Shown here piece after piece: positions 7,930-16,337 of a DNA stretch of 64,000 nt. The translations under genes were made by a program, and so were the position numbers. Below the pieces are notes generated by a model that ran no database searches, was not told the DNA's origin, and saw only the letters and a program-made list of their open reading frames with translations. The DNA is from CANMIH01 sp049116335 (GTDB taxonomy: Bacteria; Pseudomonadota; Alphaproteobacteria; Rhodobacterales; Rhodobacteraceae): NCBI GenBank assembly GCA_049116335.1, contig JAGDYZ010000012.1, forward strand, positions 248,001 to 312,000, written 5' to 3'. How positions within the stretch are numbered: position 1 is the stretch's first letter; the number at the start of each line of letters is the position of its first letter.

Positions 7930-8560
7930 AAAATACTAGCTTCATGCGCTCTTTCAGCAGGGCCAGATGGCCGCGCATTTCGGCCTGGGCCTGCTGGGTG
8001 TCGCGCGCGCGCATCGCTGAAATCACCGCATTGTGCTGGGTATAGACCACATCAAGGCTGCGCCCCTCACGTGATCCCAAAAATCGCGCCCGCCACAACC
8101 GCGCAAGCAGGGCCTGATACATCTCGGCCAAAGGCGCATTGTGCGACGCATTGGCAATCGCCGTATGAAAGGCCATATCCGCTTCGAACAGATCGATATC
8201 ATCCACCTGCCCCACCATGGCTTCCATGCGGCGCTGGATCACCTCGATCTCATCAATCTCTTCACCCGAGGCCTGCAAACACACCTGTTCAACCGCCAGA
8301 AGCTCAAGCGCACGCAGAACATCAATGCTGTCAGAGATCTCTTTCCAGCTCGGGTCCGCCACAACGGGACTACGCAACGGGCGCAACTCAACCAGCCCTT
8401 CGCTCGCCAATTGACGGATGGCTTCGCGCATCGGTGTGCGGCTCACTCCCATCTCAGCGGCAAAATCGCGTTCCTTAAGCGGCGAACCCGGGGGCAAATC
8501 CCCTCGCAGAATACTGCGCCGCAAGCTTTCCGCGATCTGATCAACCCGCGTCTCACCCAT
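7922..8560 (-). CDS. GntR-family regulator, FadR/FCD subfamily
   Basis: The 212-residue protein has an N-terminal winged HTH (GSPLKERDFAAEMGVSRTPM, then REAIRQLASEGLVEL) and a C-terminal all-helical FCD ligand domain with metal-binding-type residues in ADMAFHTAIANAS and VYTQHNAVISAM. FCD regulators usually sense hydroxy- or sugar acids. It is the last gene of the SDR-IlvD operon: its ATG overlaps the TGA of the SDR gene. The operator-like palindromes TGGTATACCA and TGGCATACCA in the 11.2-11.4 kb promoter region fit the FCD consensus, so it probably represses this operon and the divergent flavoprotein. Confidence 0.92.
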   Translation of the reverse strand: MGETRVDQIAESLRRSILRGDLPPGSPLKERDFAAEMGVSRTPMREAIRQLASEGLVELRPLRSPVVADPSWKEISDSIDVLRALELLAVEQVCLQASGEEIDEIEVIQRRMEAMVGQVDDIDLFEADMAFHTAIANASHNAPLAEMYQALLARLWRARFLGSREGRSLDVVYTQHNAVISAMRARDTQQAQAEMRGHLALLKERMKLVFFS

Positions 8561-9297
8561 CAGCCGCGCCCGACATAGGGCATTTTTGTCGCCATCACGG
8601 TCATGAACTGCACATTGGCCGACAGCGGCATTTCGGCCATATGCCGCACCGATTCCGCCACATGGCGCACATCCATGGTCGCCTCAGGTTTCACGCGGCC
8701 ATCCGCCTGCGGCACCCCCTTGGCAATCTGCACCACCATCTCGGTCGCCGCATTGCCGATGTCGATCTGACTGCAGACAATATCAAAGGCCCGCCCATCC
8801 AGAGACAGAGTTTTGGTCAACCCGGTGATGGCGTGTTTAGAGGCGGTGTAGGGCGCGGAACCGGGGCGCGGCGCATGGGCCGAAATCGAACCATTGTTGA
8901 TAATCCGCCCACCCTGCGGGGTCTGCCCTTTCATCCGAGAAAACGCCGCCCGGGCGCAGATGAAACTGCCGGTCAGATTGACATCAATACAGCGCCGCCA
9001 GTCTTCAACAGAGATCTCATCCACCGTGCCACCAAAGGCTGACACACCGGCATTGTTGAACAACGCATCAATGCGCCCCCACTCGGCCATTGCCCGATCA
9101 AAGGCCGCCTCAACCGCCGCTTCATCACAGACATCACAGGGCAGCGCCAATGCGCCGTCATGCCCAGCGGCCAATTCCTCAAGCGACTCGGGCGACCGCC
9201 CAATCAGGCCAACGCGCCAGCCCGCAGCCAGAAACTCTTCTGCGCAGGCACGCCCAATCCCGCGCCCCGCACCTGTAATCACAATCGACTGACCCAA
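8560..9297 (-). CDS. Short-chain dehydrogenase/reductase
   Basis: A classical SDR of 245 residues: cofactor motif TGAGRGIGRA at the N-terminus, NNAGVSAFGG, catalytic Asn-Ser-Tyr-Lys as NGSIS and YTASKHA (Tyr and Lys four apart). The cofactor loop GLIGRS with Arg suggests NADPH or mixed preference, but this is weak. With an IlvD-type dehydratase upstream it probably oxidises a sugar, sugar acid or 3-deoxy intermediate. A longer frame begins at TTG 9327. I chose TTG 9297 because GGGAGGAA precedes it closely and it yields the usual short SDR N-terminus GQSIVITGAG. Confidence 0.88.
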   Translation of the reverse strand: MGQSIVITGAGRGIGRACAEEFLAAGWRVGLIGRSPESLEELAAGHDGALALPCDVCDEAAVEAAFDRAMAEWGRIDALFNNAGVSAFGGTVDEISVEDWRRCIDVNLTGSFICARAAFSRMKGQTPQGGRIINNGSISAHAPRPGSAPYTASKHAITGLTKTLSLDGRAFDIVCSQIDIGNAATEMVVQIAKGVPQADGRVKPEATMDVRHVAESVRHMAEMPLSANVQFMTVMATKMPYVGRG

Positions 9298-9310
9298 CTC
9301 TTCCTCCCGC

Positions 9311-9368
9311 TTCTTCTTTTGGTTCAATACTCCGGGGGAGTCGCCTTGGCGACGGGGGCAGCGCCCCC
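9311..9368. repeat. Dispersed intergenic repeat, copy 1 (leader plus two hairpins)
   Basis: A leader TTCTTCTTTT...CAATACTCCGGGGG (9311-9338) is followed by two hairpins: GTCGCC-TT-GGCGAC (9340-9353) and GGGGGC-AGC-GCCCCC (9354-9368). The same leader and two-hairpin order recurs at 58950-59009, and the leader alone at 25741. It lies between the ilvD-like and SDR genes; on the minus strand the hairpins precede GAGTATTG. I believe similar elements are common in Roseobacter intergenic regions, but this is from memory. Confidence 0.6.
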
Positions 9369-9390
9369 ATCACCCATTTTTTCGCAAAAT

Positions 9391-11172
9391 TCAGTGGTTA
9401 TCGCGCGGCAGATTGCGACCGATCTTCTGATAGGCTGTCGCCAGCTCCAAACACCCGCCGTCGGCCAGTTGCCCAACATGGGTGCGATAGATCTCTTCCC
9501 AGGGCGTCTGATTGACAATCTCGGGGGCTTTCCAGGCAGCGATCCGCGCCTGCCACTCCTCGGCCGGAACGGTTGCTTCCAGTTTCGAGTTGTTCAGATC
9601 CAATCGCACCGGATCACCGGTTTGCAGGTAGGCCAGACCACCGCCCACCACGCTTTCAGGCGAGGCATTCAGGATCGACGGGCTTTCCGAGGTGCCCGAC
9701 TGACGGCCATCGCCAACCGTGGGCAGATGTTTGATCCCCGCTTTGATCAGGGCATCTGGCGGCTGCATGTTCACCACCTCGGCTGAGCCAGGATAGCCCA
9801 CACAGCCCACATTGCGGATAAACAGCATACACTGCTCATCAATCCCAAGTTCTGGATCATTCAGACGCTCGTGATAGTCCTCAGGCCCTTCAAACACGAT
9901 GGCGCGGGCCTCAAATACACCTTCATTGCCCGGTTCGGACAAAAAGCGCTGTTGGAAATCCTCCGAGATCACACTGGTTTTCATCAGCGCGCTGTCGAAC
10001 AGATTGCCAGACAGCACTTTGAAGCCGGAATTCTCACGCAGGGGCTGGTCATAGGGACGGATCACATCATGATCGACACTGTCCAACCCGGTCAGGTTTT
10101 CGCCCATGCCTTTGCCCGAGGCGGTCATCGCACCCTCATGGATGCGGCCTGCTTTGCGCAGCTCTTGCATCACCGCAGGCACACCGCCCGCTCGGAAAAA
10201 GCTCTCACCCAGATATTCACCCGCCGGCTGCATATTGACCAGCAGAGGCACGTCAAAGCCAAATTTCTCCCAATCGGTGACATGCAAATCGACACCCGCA
10301 TGGCGTGCCACGGCCTGCAGATGCGGCGGAGCGTTGGTGCTGCCCCCGATGGCAGCATTGACAACAATCGCATTTTCAAAGGCTTCGCGGGTCAGAATGT
10401 CCGAGGGTTTGAGATCATCATAGGTCATCTCGACAATGCGCTTGCCGGTTTCATAAGCCATGGCCATCCGTTCACGAAACGGGGCCGGAATGGCACTGTT
10501 GCCCGGCAAGGACATGCCCAGCGCCTCTGCCATAGCGTTCATCGTGCTGGCGGTGCCCATGGTGTTGCAATGGCCCAGCGACGGCGCCGAGGAACAGGCC
10601 CGCTCCATGAACTCTTCGTAGTCAATCTTGCCCTCGGCCAGCAGACGACGGCTTTCCCAGATGATGGTGCCCGAGCCCGCGCGTTTGCCCTGCCACCACC
10701 CATCCAGCATCGGCCCACCGTTCAACGCAATCGCCGGCAGATCAACAGTCGCTGCGCCCATGAGCATCGCCGGGGTGGTCTTGTCACAGCCCGTGGTCAG
10801 CACAACGCCGTCAATCGGATAGCCATGCAACACTTCAACCAAACTCAGATAAGCGAGGTTGCGGTCCAACGCCGCGGTGGGGCGCTTGCCGGTTTCCTGA
10901 ATGGGGTGTACCGGGAATTCCATAGGAATGCCCCCGGCCGCCCGAATGCCCGCCTTGATCCGGTCCATCAAAAACACATGGATCTTGTTGCAAGGCGCGA
11001 GGTCACTGCCGGTTTGCGCAATGCCAATGATCGGCTTTTCCGACTGCAACTCGTCCCGAGTATAGGCCTCATTCTGATACCGCTCCAGATAAAGCGCGGT
11101 CATGCCCGGGTTGTTAGGGTTGTCGAACCATTCCTGCGAACGGAACCGTCGGTGCGCGCGTGTATCGGCCAT
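9391..11172 (-). CDS. IlvD/Edd-family dehydratase (probable aldonate dehydratase)
   Basis: Iron-sulfur dehydratase of 593 residues. Signatures of the family are TTGCDKTTPAMLMGA and APSLGHCNTMGTASTMNA (Fe-S cysteines), with GGSTNAPPHLQAVARHAG and the C-terminal GTSESPSIL. Length and neighbours fit sugar-acid dehydratases (arabonate, xylonate, gluconate type) rather than valine/isoleucine IlvD, since an SDR, a GntR regulator and a flavoprotein oxidase surround it. The exact substrate cannot be read from the sequence. The frame is open to 11247, but ATG 11172 (MADTRAHRRF) has AGGAG seven bases upstream. First gene of the leftward operon. Confidence 0.9.
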   Translation of the reverse strand: MADTRAHRRFRSQEWFDNPNNPGMTALYLERYQNEAYTRDELQSEKPIIGIAQTGSDLAPCNKIHVFLMDRIKAGIRAAGGIPMEFPVHPIQETGKRPTAALDRNLAYLSLVEVLHGYPIDGVVLTTGCDKTTPAMLMGAATVDLPAIALNGGPMLDGWWQGKRAGSGTIIWESRRLLAEGKIDYEEFMERACSSAPSLGHCNTMGTASTMNAMAEALGMSLPGNSAIPAPFRERMAMAYETGKRIVEMTYDDLKPSDILTREAFENAIVVNAAIGGSTNAPPHLQAVARHAGVDLHVTDWEKFGFDVPLLVNMQPAGEYLGESFFRAGGVPAVMQELRKAGRIHEGAMTASGKGMGENLTGLDSVDHDVIRPYDQPLRENSGFKVLSGNLFDSALMKTSVISEDFQQRFLSEPGNEGVFEARAIVFEGPEDYHERLNDPELGIDEQCMLFIRNVGCVGYPGSAEVVNMQPPDALIKAGIKHLPTVGDGRQSGTSESPSILNASPESVVGGGLAYLQTGDPVRLDLNNSKLEATVPAEEWQARIAAWKAPEIVNQTPWEEIYRTHVGQLADGGCLELATAYQKIGRNLPRDNH

Positions 11173-11241
11173 GGCTGTCTCCTGCTCTGGCAAAGCGCGA
11201 TTCGCCGCGCTCAAGCTCGTGTTAGCGACAACATTGCGAAA

Positions 11242-11251
11242 TGGCATACCA
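11242..11251. promoter_or_regulatory. Candidate GntR (FCD) operator, site 1
   Basis: TGGCATACCA, one base from the perfect site at 11352-11361, lies 70 bp upstream of the IlvD start. It matches the FCD-subfamily pattern TGGT-N2-ACCA with one mismatch. Binding by the adjacent GntR protein is inferred. Confidence 0.45.
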
Positions 11252-11349
11252 AAATCAAGGGCTCTCTTTTCCTATTTTCCTCAGGAAATAAGTGGATTCA
11301 CCCACAATCTCTCCTGATACTGCCAGAGTGTCTTCCGTTACCCCCTCAG

Positions 11350-11363
11350 AATGGTATACCATT
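11350..11363. promoter_or_regulatory. Candidate GntR (FCD) operator, site 2, perfect palindrome
   Basis: AATGGTATACCATT is a perfect 14-bp palindrome in the divergent region between the IlvD-type dehydratase and the flavoprotein gene. It has the TGGT..ACCA core of FCD GntR operators (compare LldR and PdhR sites). Its presence here also argues against an upstream GTG start (11292) for the flavoprotein. Confidence 0.6.
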
Positions 11364-11414
11364 TTCCGAAAGACGATTGGGCCGTATCTCAACGGCCCCA
11401 ACTGGACAACACAG

Positions 11415-12788
11415 ATGACCCACGACACCGCTATCCGCCGACTTGAGACGCTTCTGAGCAACCGGCTCGTCACTTCGGCAGCCGACCGCAAACAGCACGC
11501 CCAATCAGAGAGCTATCACAAAGCCCCCCTCCCCGACGCAGTGGCCTATCCGGAAAACACCCAAGAGGTGTCAGATATCCTGCGCATCTGTCATGAAGAA
11601 GACTGTCCCGTGGTGGCCTTTGGGGCGGCCAGTTCTCTTGAGGGCCAGCACCTGACAGCCCAAGGCGGCATCAGTCTTGATATGAACCGCATGAACCGGG
11701 TGCTTGAGGTCAACGCCGAAGATCTGAATGTGGTTGTCCAACCGGGCCTGACCCGCGTCGCTTTGAATGAAGAACTTCGCGCCACAGGTCTGTTCTTTCC
11801 ATTGGACCCCGGCGCCGATGCCTCAATTGGTGGCATGACCGCCACGCGCGCCTCGGGCACCACCGCCGTGCGCTATGGCACCATGCGCGACAATGTTCTG
11901 GCGCTTGAAGCGGTTATGGCCGACGGCACTGTGATCCGCACTGGCACCCGCGCGCGCAAAAGCTCAACCGGATATGACCTCACCCATCTGTTGGTGGGGT
12001 CCGAGGGCACCCTTGCCATTATCACCGAAATCACCCTCAAACTGCACGGTCAGCCCGAGGCCATCTCGACCGCGACCTGCAATTTCGACAGCATCGACGA
12101 TGCGGTCAACTGCGTGATCCTCACCATTCAGTCGGGCCTTCCTATGGCGCGGATTGAGCTGGTGGATGAAATGATGGCGCGTGGCTTTAATCTGCATTCC
12201 AATGCTGGACTGCCAGAGAAACCCCATCTCTTTGTTGAGTTTCATGGCTCACCCGCGGCTGTTGCTGAACAGGCCGAGCTGTTTCAGGACATCGCGGAAG
12301 AGTTTGGTGCAGGTGGACTGGTCAAAGCCGAACGCGCCGAGGACCGCAGCAAGCTCTGGGCCCTGCGCCACGGGGCGCTCTTTGCGACTAAGGCCCTGAT
12401 GCCCGGCAAAAGCACGATGTCGACCGATGTCTGTGTGCCGATTTCCCGATTGGCCGAAGCCGTGGGTGATGCCCAGAGCCGCGCCAAGGAGATGGGGCTG
12501 CCCTGCACCATCGTCGCCCATGCGGGCGACGGGAATTATCACTGCGCACTTGGGTTTGACGTGGACAATGCAGAAGATGTGGCGCAGACCAAAAGCTTTG
12601 TCGCCCAGCTCAACCACACCGCTCTCAAACTCGGCGGTACGGTCAGCGGTGAACATGGCATCGGCCTTGGCAAACAGGCCTATATGCAGGCCGAGCACGG
12701 GTCGGCCCTGACCGTCATGCGCACGCTGAAAACGGCACTGGACCCCAAGGGAATCCTCAATCCGGGCAAACTGTTGCCGTCAAATTAA
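11415..12788 (+). CDS. FAD-linked oxidase, GlcD/D-lactate dehydrogenase family
   Basis: A 457-residue flavoprotein of the vanillyl-alcohol-oxidase/GlcD group. The FAD-binding PP-loop region contains PVVAFGAASSLEGQ, DPGADASIGGMTATRASGT, YGTMRDNVLALEAV and STGYDLTHLLVGSEGTLAII. The C-terminal FAD-oxidase domain ends with AHAGDGNYHC, GTVSGEHGIGLGK and DPKGILNPGKLLP. These enzymes oxidise D-2-hydroxy acids and pass electrons to quinone or cytochrome. The ATG 11415 gives the usual family N-terminus (IRRLETLL). A GTG at 11292 with AGGAAA before it is possible but would overrun the operator palindrome. Divergence from the SDR-IlvD-GntR operon suggests a shared sugar- or hydroxy-acid pathway. Confidence 0.9.
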   Translation: MTHDTAIRRLETLLSNRLVTSAADRKQHAQSESYHKAPLPDAVAYPENTQEVSDILRICHEEDCPVVAFGAASSLEGQHLTAQGGISLDMNRMNRVLEVNAEDLNVVVQPGLTRVALNEELRATGLFFPLDPGADASIGGMTATRASGTTAVRYGTMRDNVLALEAVMADGTVIRTGTRARKSSTGYDLTHLLVGSEGTLAIITEITLKLHGQPEAISTATCNFDSIDDAVNCVILTIQSGLPMARIELVDEMMARGFNLHSNAGLPEKPHLFVEFHGSPAAVAEQAELFQDIAEEFGAGGLVKAERAEDRSKLWALRHGALFATKALMPGKSTMSTDVCVPISRLAEAVGDAQSRAKEMGLPCTIVAHAGDGNYHCALGFDVDNAEDVAQTKSFVAQLNHTALKLGGTVSGEHGIGLGKQAYMQAEHGSALTVMRTLKTALDPKGILNPGKLLPSN

Positions 12789-12808
12789 TTTTCTAAAGCA
12801 TCCCATTC

Positions 12809-12839
12809 TCGGAGAGTTGATTGCATTCACTCTCCGAGC
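12809..12839. terminator. Bidirectional terminator hairpin
   Basis: CTCGGAGAGT (12809-12818) and ACTCTCCGAG (12830-12839) form a perfect 10-bp inverted repeat with an 11-nt loop between two convergent genes. It overlaps the last codons of the leftward gene. Confidence 0.7.
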
Positions 12840-13567
12840 TGGTGATTCAAATCCTCAAAAAGTGCTGAATGCAGTTTTCTCAAAGGAGGCGATGAAAAGC
12901 TGGAGCTCATAATGAGCTCATGTTCTCGCTCAACATAACTCCGAAGAATACCATTCTGGTTCCGGATCTTATGCTTCTCCGACTTCTCGGTCGCTTCAAG
13001 TTCAAGCAACAAAGCCTCTCTTTGCAGCTCTGTTTGCTCGCGCGATACCTCGCAGCGAGATAGCGTCGTTTTAGCCTCTGGAAGAACTAGCTGTGCGCTA
13101 TCCAAAGCCAAACTCATTCTATCAACTTCGGCGCGCAGCCCAGACACTTCCCCGTCGTAGTCATCTGCTATTTCTTGAAAATATGATGCCAGATGCGGCG
13201 AAGACATCGCAAATGCTGCTGTGACGTCTTCACATTGGCCCTCGACTATCACTCCACCCAGCAGTCCTGTAAAACTTCGCCCCTCAGACCTCCGTTTAGC
13301 GTCTGAGATCAACAGCAGCGAATGTGACGGAAGATGAGAAACAGCGCTCCCTTCGTCAGTCCGTTTCAGATCCATCACAGTTTCACCGACAACCGCCTTC
13401 TGGTTTTCTAAATCGCCTAAAATAGCTACAAAGAACGGCGTCTCACCGTTCGGTACACATGACAATGCCGCTGGAGTGTCCTGCGCGCTCATTGGATGTG
13501 CCACTATGAAAGACAAAAAAGCACAACACATCGTAAATCTACAAATATTCAAAATTGCCTCATTCAA
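12827..13567 (-). CDS. Hypothetical secreted protein with C-terminal coiled coil
   Basis: I do not recognise this 246-residue protein. It starts with a signal peptide (hydrophobic FTMCCAFLSFIVA then AHPMSAQD, cleavage after about residue 29). The middle has cysteines in LSCVPNG and EGQCEDV that could form a disulfide. From about residue 135 it is a heptad-like charged helix (EVDRMSLALDSAQ, LQREALLLELEATEK) predicted as coiled coil. GC content is clearly lower than in neighbours (26 of 60 bases in 12901-12960), suggesting recent acquisition. It stands alone between the flavoprotein and monooxygenase genes. Probably periplasmic. Confidence 0.72.
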   Translation of the reverse strand: MNEAILNICRFTMCCAFLSFIVAHPMSAQDTPAALSCVPNGETPFFVAILGDLENQKAVVGETVMDLKRTDEGSAVSHLPSHSLLLISDAKRRSEGRSFTGLLGGVIVEGQCEDVTAAFAMSSPHLASYFQEIADDYDGEVSGLRAEVDRMSLALDSAQLVLPEAKTTLSRCEVSREQTELQREALLLELEATEKSEKHKIRNQNGILRSYVEREHELIMSSSFSSPPLRKLHSALFEDLNHQLGE

Positions 13568-13665
13568 TAAGAGTTAACTAACATTACCATCATACGCGCA
13601 AGTAACTGACGTCAAATTGAAACGCGCGCGCCAGCCCGGCCAAATTTAGTTCAACCTTTTTATGA

Positions 13666-13687
13666 AGGGCGGGAGATTTTCCCGCCT
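13666..13687. terminator. Possible terminator or attenuator hairpin upstream of flavin monooxygenase
   Basis: GGGCGGG followed a few bases later by CCCGCC gives a short GC stem with adjacent T residues on both strands, between 13666 and 13687. It is about 60 bp before the monooxygenase start. It could terminate background transcription from either side. Strength and direction are uncertain. Confidence 0.35.
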
Positions 13688-13746
13688 TTCGCTTGCAAAA
13701 TCTTCATCACCTCGATTGATAGTGATCCAAAAAAAGAGGATCACAT

Positions 13747-15033
13747 ATGCTCCCTGTTCTTATTGCTGGTGGTGGCATTGGCGGATTGGCACTCGCCCTC
13801 ACGCTTCAGCAAATCGGCATTCCTTTCAAAGTGTTGGAACATGCGCGCGAGATGAAGCCGATGGGTGTGGGCATCACGCTTCAACCCAATGCGGTGCGGG
13901 AACTGTTTGACCTCAACATTGGCCCCAAGCTGTTGGATCAAACCGGCATCCCGATCGACACTTGGACCTTGGCGGCCGCAGATGGAACCGAAATCCACAC
14001 CGAACCTCGCGGGTTGGATGCCGGATACAACTGGCCCCAATATGCCGTGCATCGCGGTGCCTTTCATATGGTGTTGTACCAAGCTTTGAAAAGCCGCGCC
14101 GGAGTTGGCGCCGTCCGCCTTGGTCAACGTGTCACCGGATATCGGCACAACACCGATGGCTCGGTCACCGCCTTGATAGACACCGCAAAAGGGCCCATCG
14201 AGGAAACCGGCAGTCTGTTGATTGGCGCCGATGGCATGCATTCCCGCATTCGGGCCCAAATGCATCCCACTCAACCTCCGATCCAATGGGGTGGCTCTGT
14301 GATGTGGCGTGGCACGGTCCGCGCCAAACCGCCGCGAGGGGCCAATACCTTTCTGGCGCTTGGCAGTTCAGAGCAACGTCTGATGCTCTACCCCATTTCA
14401 CCCGCCGACCGCGAAACCGAGCTCGTCACCTTGAACTGGATTGCCGAACGGCAAATTGACCCGAGCAGTGACTGGCAAAACATTGGTTGGTTCCGCCCTG
14501 CCGTGCTCAACGACTTTGCGCACCACTTTGATAGCTTCCGCTTTGACTGGTTGGACCTGCCTGACCTGATGCACCACTCTTCCGCCGCCTATGAAAATCC
14601 TCTGATCGATCGTGATCCTGCCCCACATTGGGTCGAGGACCGGGTTGCGCTCTTGGGGGATGCGGCGCATGTGATGTATCCAACCGGATCAAACGGCGCG
14701 ACGCAGGCCATCGTTGATGCCCGCACCTTGGGTGCCATGATGCTGCAACATGGGGCAACGCCCCGCGCACTGGCGGCCTACAACAACAGGCTCTGCGCAC
14801 CGGTGTCAGATCTTGTACTTCGGATGCGATCCTCGGGGCCGCTCGCCCTGCTCGACCAATACAAAGCCCGCAGCGCAGGTCGCGAGGGTGACGTCGAAAC
14901 CCTCCTGCCCAAACACGAGCGCACACGCTTTCTGGCCGAGTATAGATCCGCCGCCGGGTTTGACTGCCGCGCCCTGAACGGCGCACCGCCAACGATTCCC
15001 ACAAGCGCAAGAAGGCCGCTTCAATCTGCATAG
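13747..15033 (+). CDS. FAD-dependent monooxygenase (aromatic hydroxylase-like)
   Basis: A 428-residue group A flavin monooxygenase. The FAD Rossmann motif is VLIAGGGIGGLALALTL at the N-terminus, the second FAD motif is DRVALLGDAAHVMYPTGSNG at about residues 296-315, and the intermediate LLIGADGMHSRIR is present. The pattern GVGITLQPNAVREL and GLDAGYNWPQYAVHRG belongs to a subgroup related to salicylate, 3-hydroxybenzoate and phenazine hydroxylases whose substrates are mostly unknown. It precedes a TAXI TRAP transporter, so an imported aromatic acid is a plausible substrate. A GAGGA ribosome-binding site precedes ATG 13747. Confidence 0.88.
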   Translation: MLPVLIAGGGIGGLALALTLQQIGIPFKVLEHAREMKPMGVGITLQPNAVRELFDLNIGPKLLDQTGIPIDTWTLAAADGTEIHTEPRGLDAGYNWPQYAVHRGAFHMVLYQALKSRAGVGAVRLGQRVTGYRHNTDGSVTALIDTAKGPIEETGSLLIGADGMHSRIRAQMHPTQPPIQWGGSVMWRGTVRAKPPRGANTFLALGSSEQRLMLYPISPADRETELVTLNWIAERQIDPSSDWQNIGWFRPAVLNDFAHHFDSFRFDWLDLPDLMHHSSAAYENPLIDRDPAPHWVEDRVALLGDAAHVMYPTGSNGATQAIVDARTLGAMMLQHGATPRALAAYNNRLCAPVSDLVLRMRSSGPLALLDQYKARSAGREGDVETLLPKHERTRFLAEYRSAAGFDCRALNGAPPTIPTSARRPLQSA

Positions 15034-15216
15034 GTGACCTTACGTCACACGGGCGATTGACCGCTCGTGCCGCAAAAGTTGTCTGACTTATCTCACTGAA
15101 ACAACAAGTTGGCCCTGCGCCAAGCCCTGCTGGCCTTGCGTCCTTTGCAATTTGGCTGTCTATTAGCGGCATCGACTCTATTTTTCCGTCGTAACAAGAC
15201 TTCAGGGAGCAAACAT

Positions 15217-16176
15217 ATGAAACATGCAGTATTTGGTGCCGTTGCCGCACTGAGCATGACCGTTGGCGGTGTTGCCAGCGCACAGGAATTCGTCTCGATC
15301 GGCACCGGTGGTGTGACCGGCGTATACTACCCAACCGGTGGTGCGATCTGCCGTCTGGTGAACAAGTCGCGCAAAGAGCACGGCATCCGCTGTGCCGTAG
15401 AATCAACCGGTGGTTCGGTGTACAACATCAACACCATCAAAGCCGGCGAGCTTGAGTTCGGTGTGGCCCAGTCCGACTGGCAGTACCACGCGTTCAACGG
15501 CACTTCGAAATTCGCGGACAACCCATTCCCCGGCGTGCGCGCAGTCTTCTCCGTACACCCCGAGCCCTTCACCCTGCTGGTGCGCGGCGACAGCGGCATC
15601 ACCGATTTCGCAGGCCTGGCTGGCAAGCGTGTCAACGTAGGCAACCCAGGTTCGGGCCAGCGCGCGACCATGGAAGTTGTCATGGAAGCCCACGGCATCG
15701 CCATGGACGACTTCGCACTGGCGACCGAGTACAAAGGCTCGGAAATGGCCAAGCAGCTGTGTGACGGCAACATCGACGCGATGATCTACACCATCGGTCA
15801 CCCGGCGGCGGCGATCAAAGAAGCCACCACCACCTGTGACGTGAAACTGGTCGACGTGACCGGCGAAGCCATCGACAAACTGGTTGCTGACAACCCCTAC
15901 TACCGTGTGGCGACCATTGCTGGCGGCATGTACGCGGGCAACGATGAAGACACCACCACATTTGGTGTTGGCGCAACCTTCGTAACCTCGGACAAAGTTT
16001 CGGACGAAGTTGTGTACGTTGTGGCCAAATCGGTCATGGAAAACATCGACGACTTCCGCAACCTGCACCCGGCGTTCAAGCACCTTGACCCGGCACAGAT
16101 GGTCAAAGACGGTCTGTCGGCTCCTCTGCACCCCGGTGCGGCCAAAGCCTATAAAGAGCTGGGTCTGACCGACTAA
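15217..16176 (+). CDS. TAXI-family TRAP transporter solute-binding protein
   Basis: Periplasmic receptor of 319 residues with a clear signal peptide (MKHAVFGAVAALSMTVGG, cleaved after ASAQ) and TAXI signatures TGGVTGVYYPTGGAICRLVNK, ESTGGSVYNINTI and LEFGVAQSDWQYHA. TAXI receptors feed fused TRAP permeases, typically with carboxylates such as glutamate or 2-oxoglutarate, though most ligands are unknown. The frame is open upstream, but ATG 15217 with GGGAG before it gives the signal peptide. The fused permease and a universal stress protein follow in the same direction. Confidence 0.94.
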   Translation: MKHAVFGAVAALSMTVGGVASAQEFVSIGTGGVTGVYYPTGGAICRLVNKSRKEHGIRCAVESTGGSVYNINTIKAGELEFGVAQSDWQYHAFNGTSKFADNPFPGVRAVFSVHPEPFTLLVRGDSGITDFAGLAGKRVNVGNPGSGQRATMEVVMEAHGIAMDDFALATEYKGSEMAKQLCDGNIDAMIYTIGHPAAAIKEATTTCDVKLVDVTGEAIDKLVADNPYYRVATIAGGMYAGNDEDTTTFGVGATFVTSDKVSDEVVYVVAKSVMENIDDFRNLHPAFKHLDPAQMVKDGLSAPLHPGAAKAYKELGLTD

Positions 16177-16196
16177 TCCGCTCTGATACATACCAG

Positions 16197-16222
16197 AACG
16201 CCCGGGCCTGTCCTGGGCGTTT
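16197..16222 (+). terminator. Attenuating hairpin between TAXI receptor and permease
   Basis: AACGCCC (16197-16203) pairs with GGGCGTT (16215-16221), with an inner GG/CC, and is followed by only a few T residues. Partial terminators at this point often keep binding-protein mRNA above permease mRNA; that role is inferred. Confidence 0.6.
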
Positions 16223-16337
16223 CTGACATGAGGGCCACAACGACTGGCCAGCACCTCGCAGACATCGCCTCCTATTTTAACGACCGGCCAACGGTCGACC
16301 CGGCGACCGAGGGTTTAACGTGACATGGGGAAGACAG

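Noticed and set aside
9871..11418. 515-codon open frame on the plus strand opposite the IlvD-type dehydratase
   Set aside because: It is an antisense shadow: the minus-strand gene has complete family motifs, while the plus-strand frame has none and lacks a ribosome-binding site.
15031..15048. GTGAC/GTCAC inverted repeat after the monooxygenase stop
   Set aside because: Arms are only 5 bp and there is no second copy or regulator nearby; chance is likely.
14507..15406. 299-codon minus-strand frame across the monooxygenase and TAXI receptor start
   Set aside because: Crosses two well-supported plus-strand genes and has an Arg/Ser-rich shadow composition.
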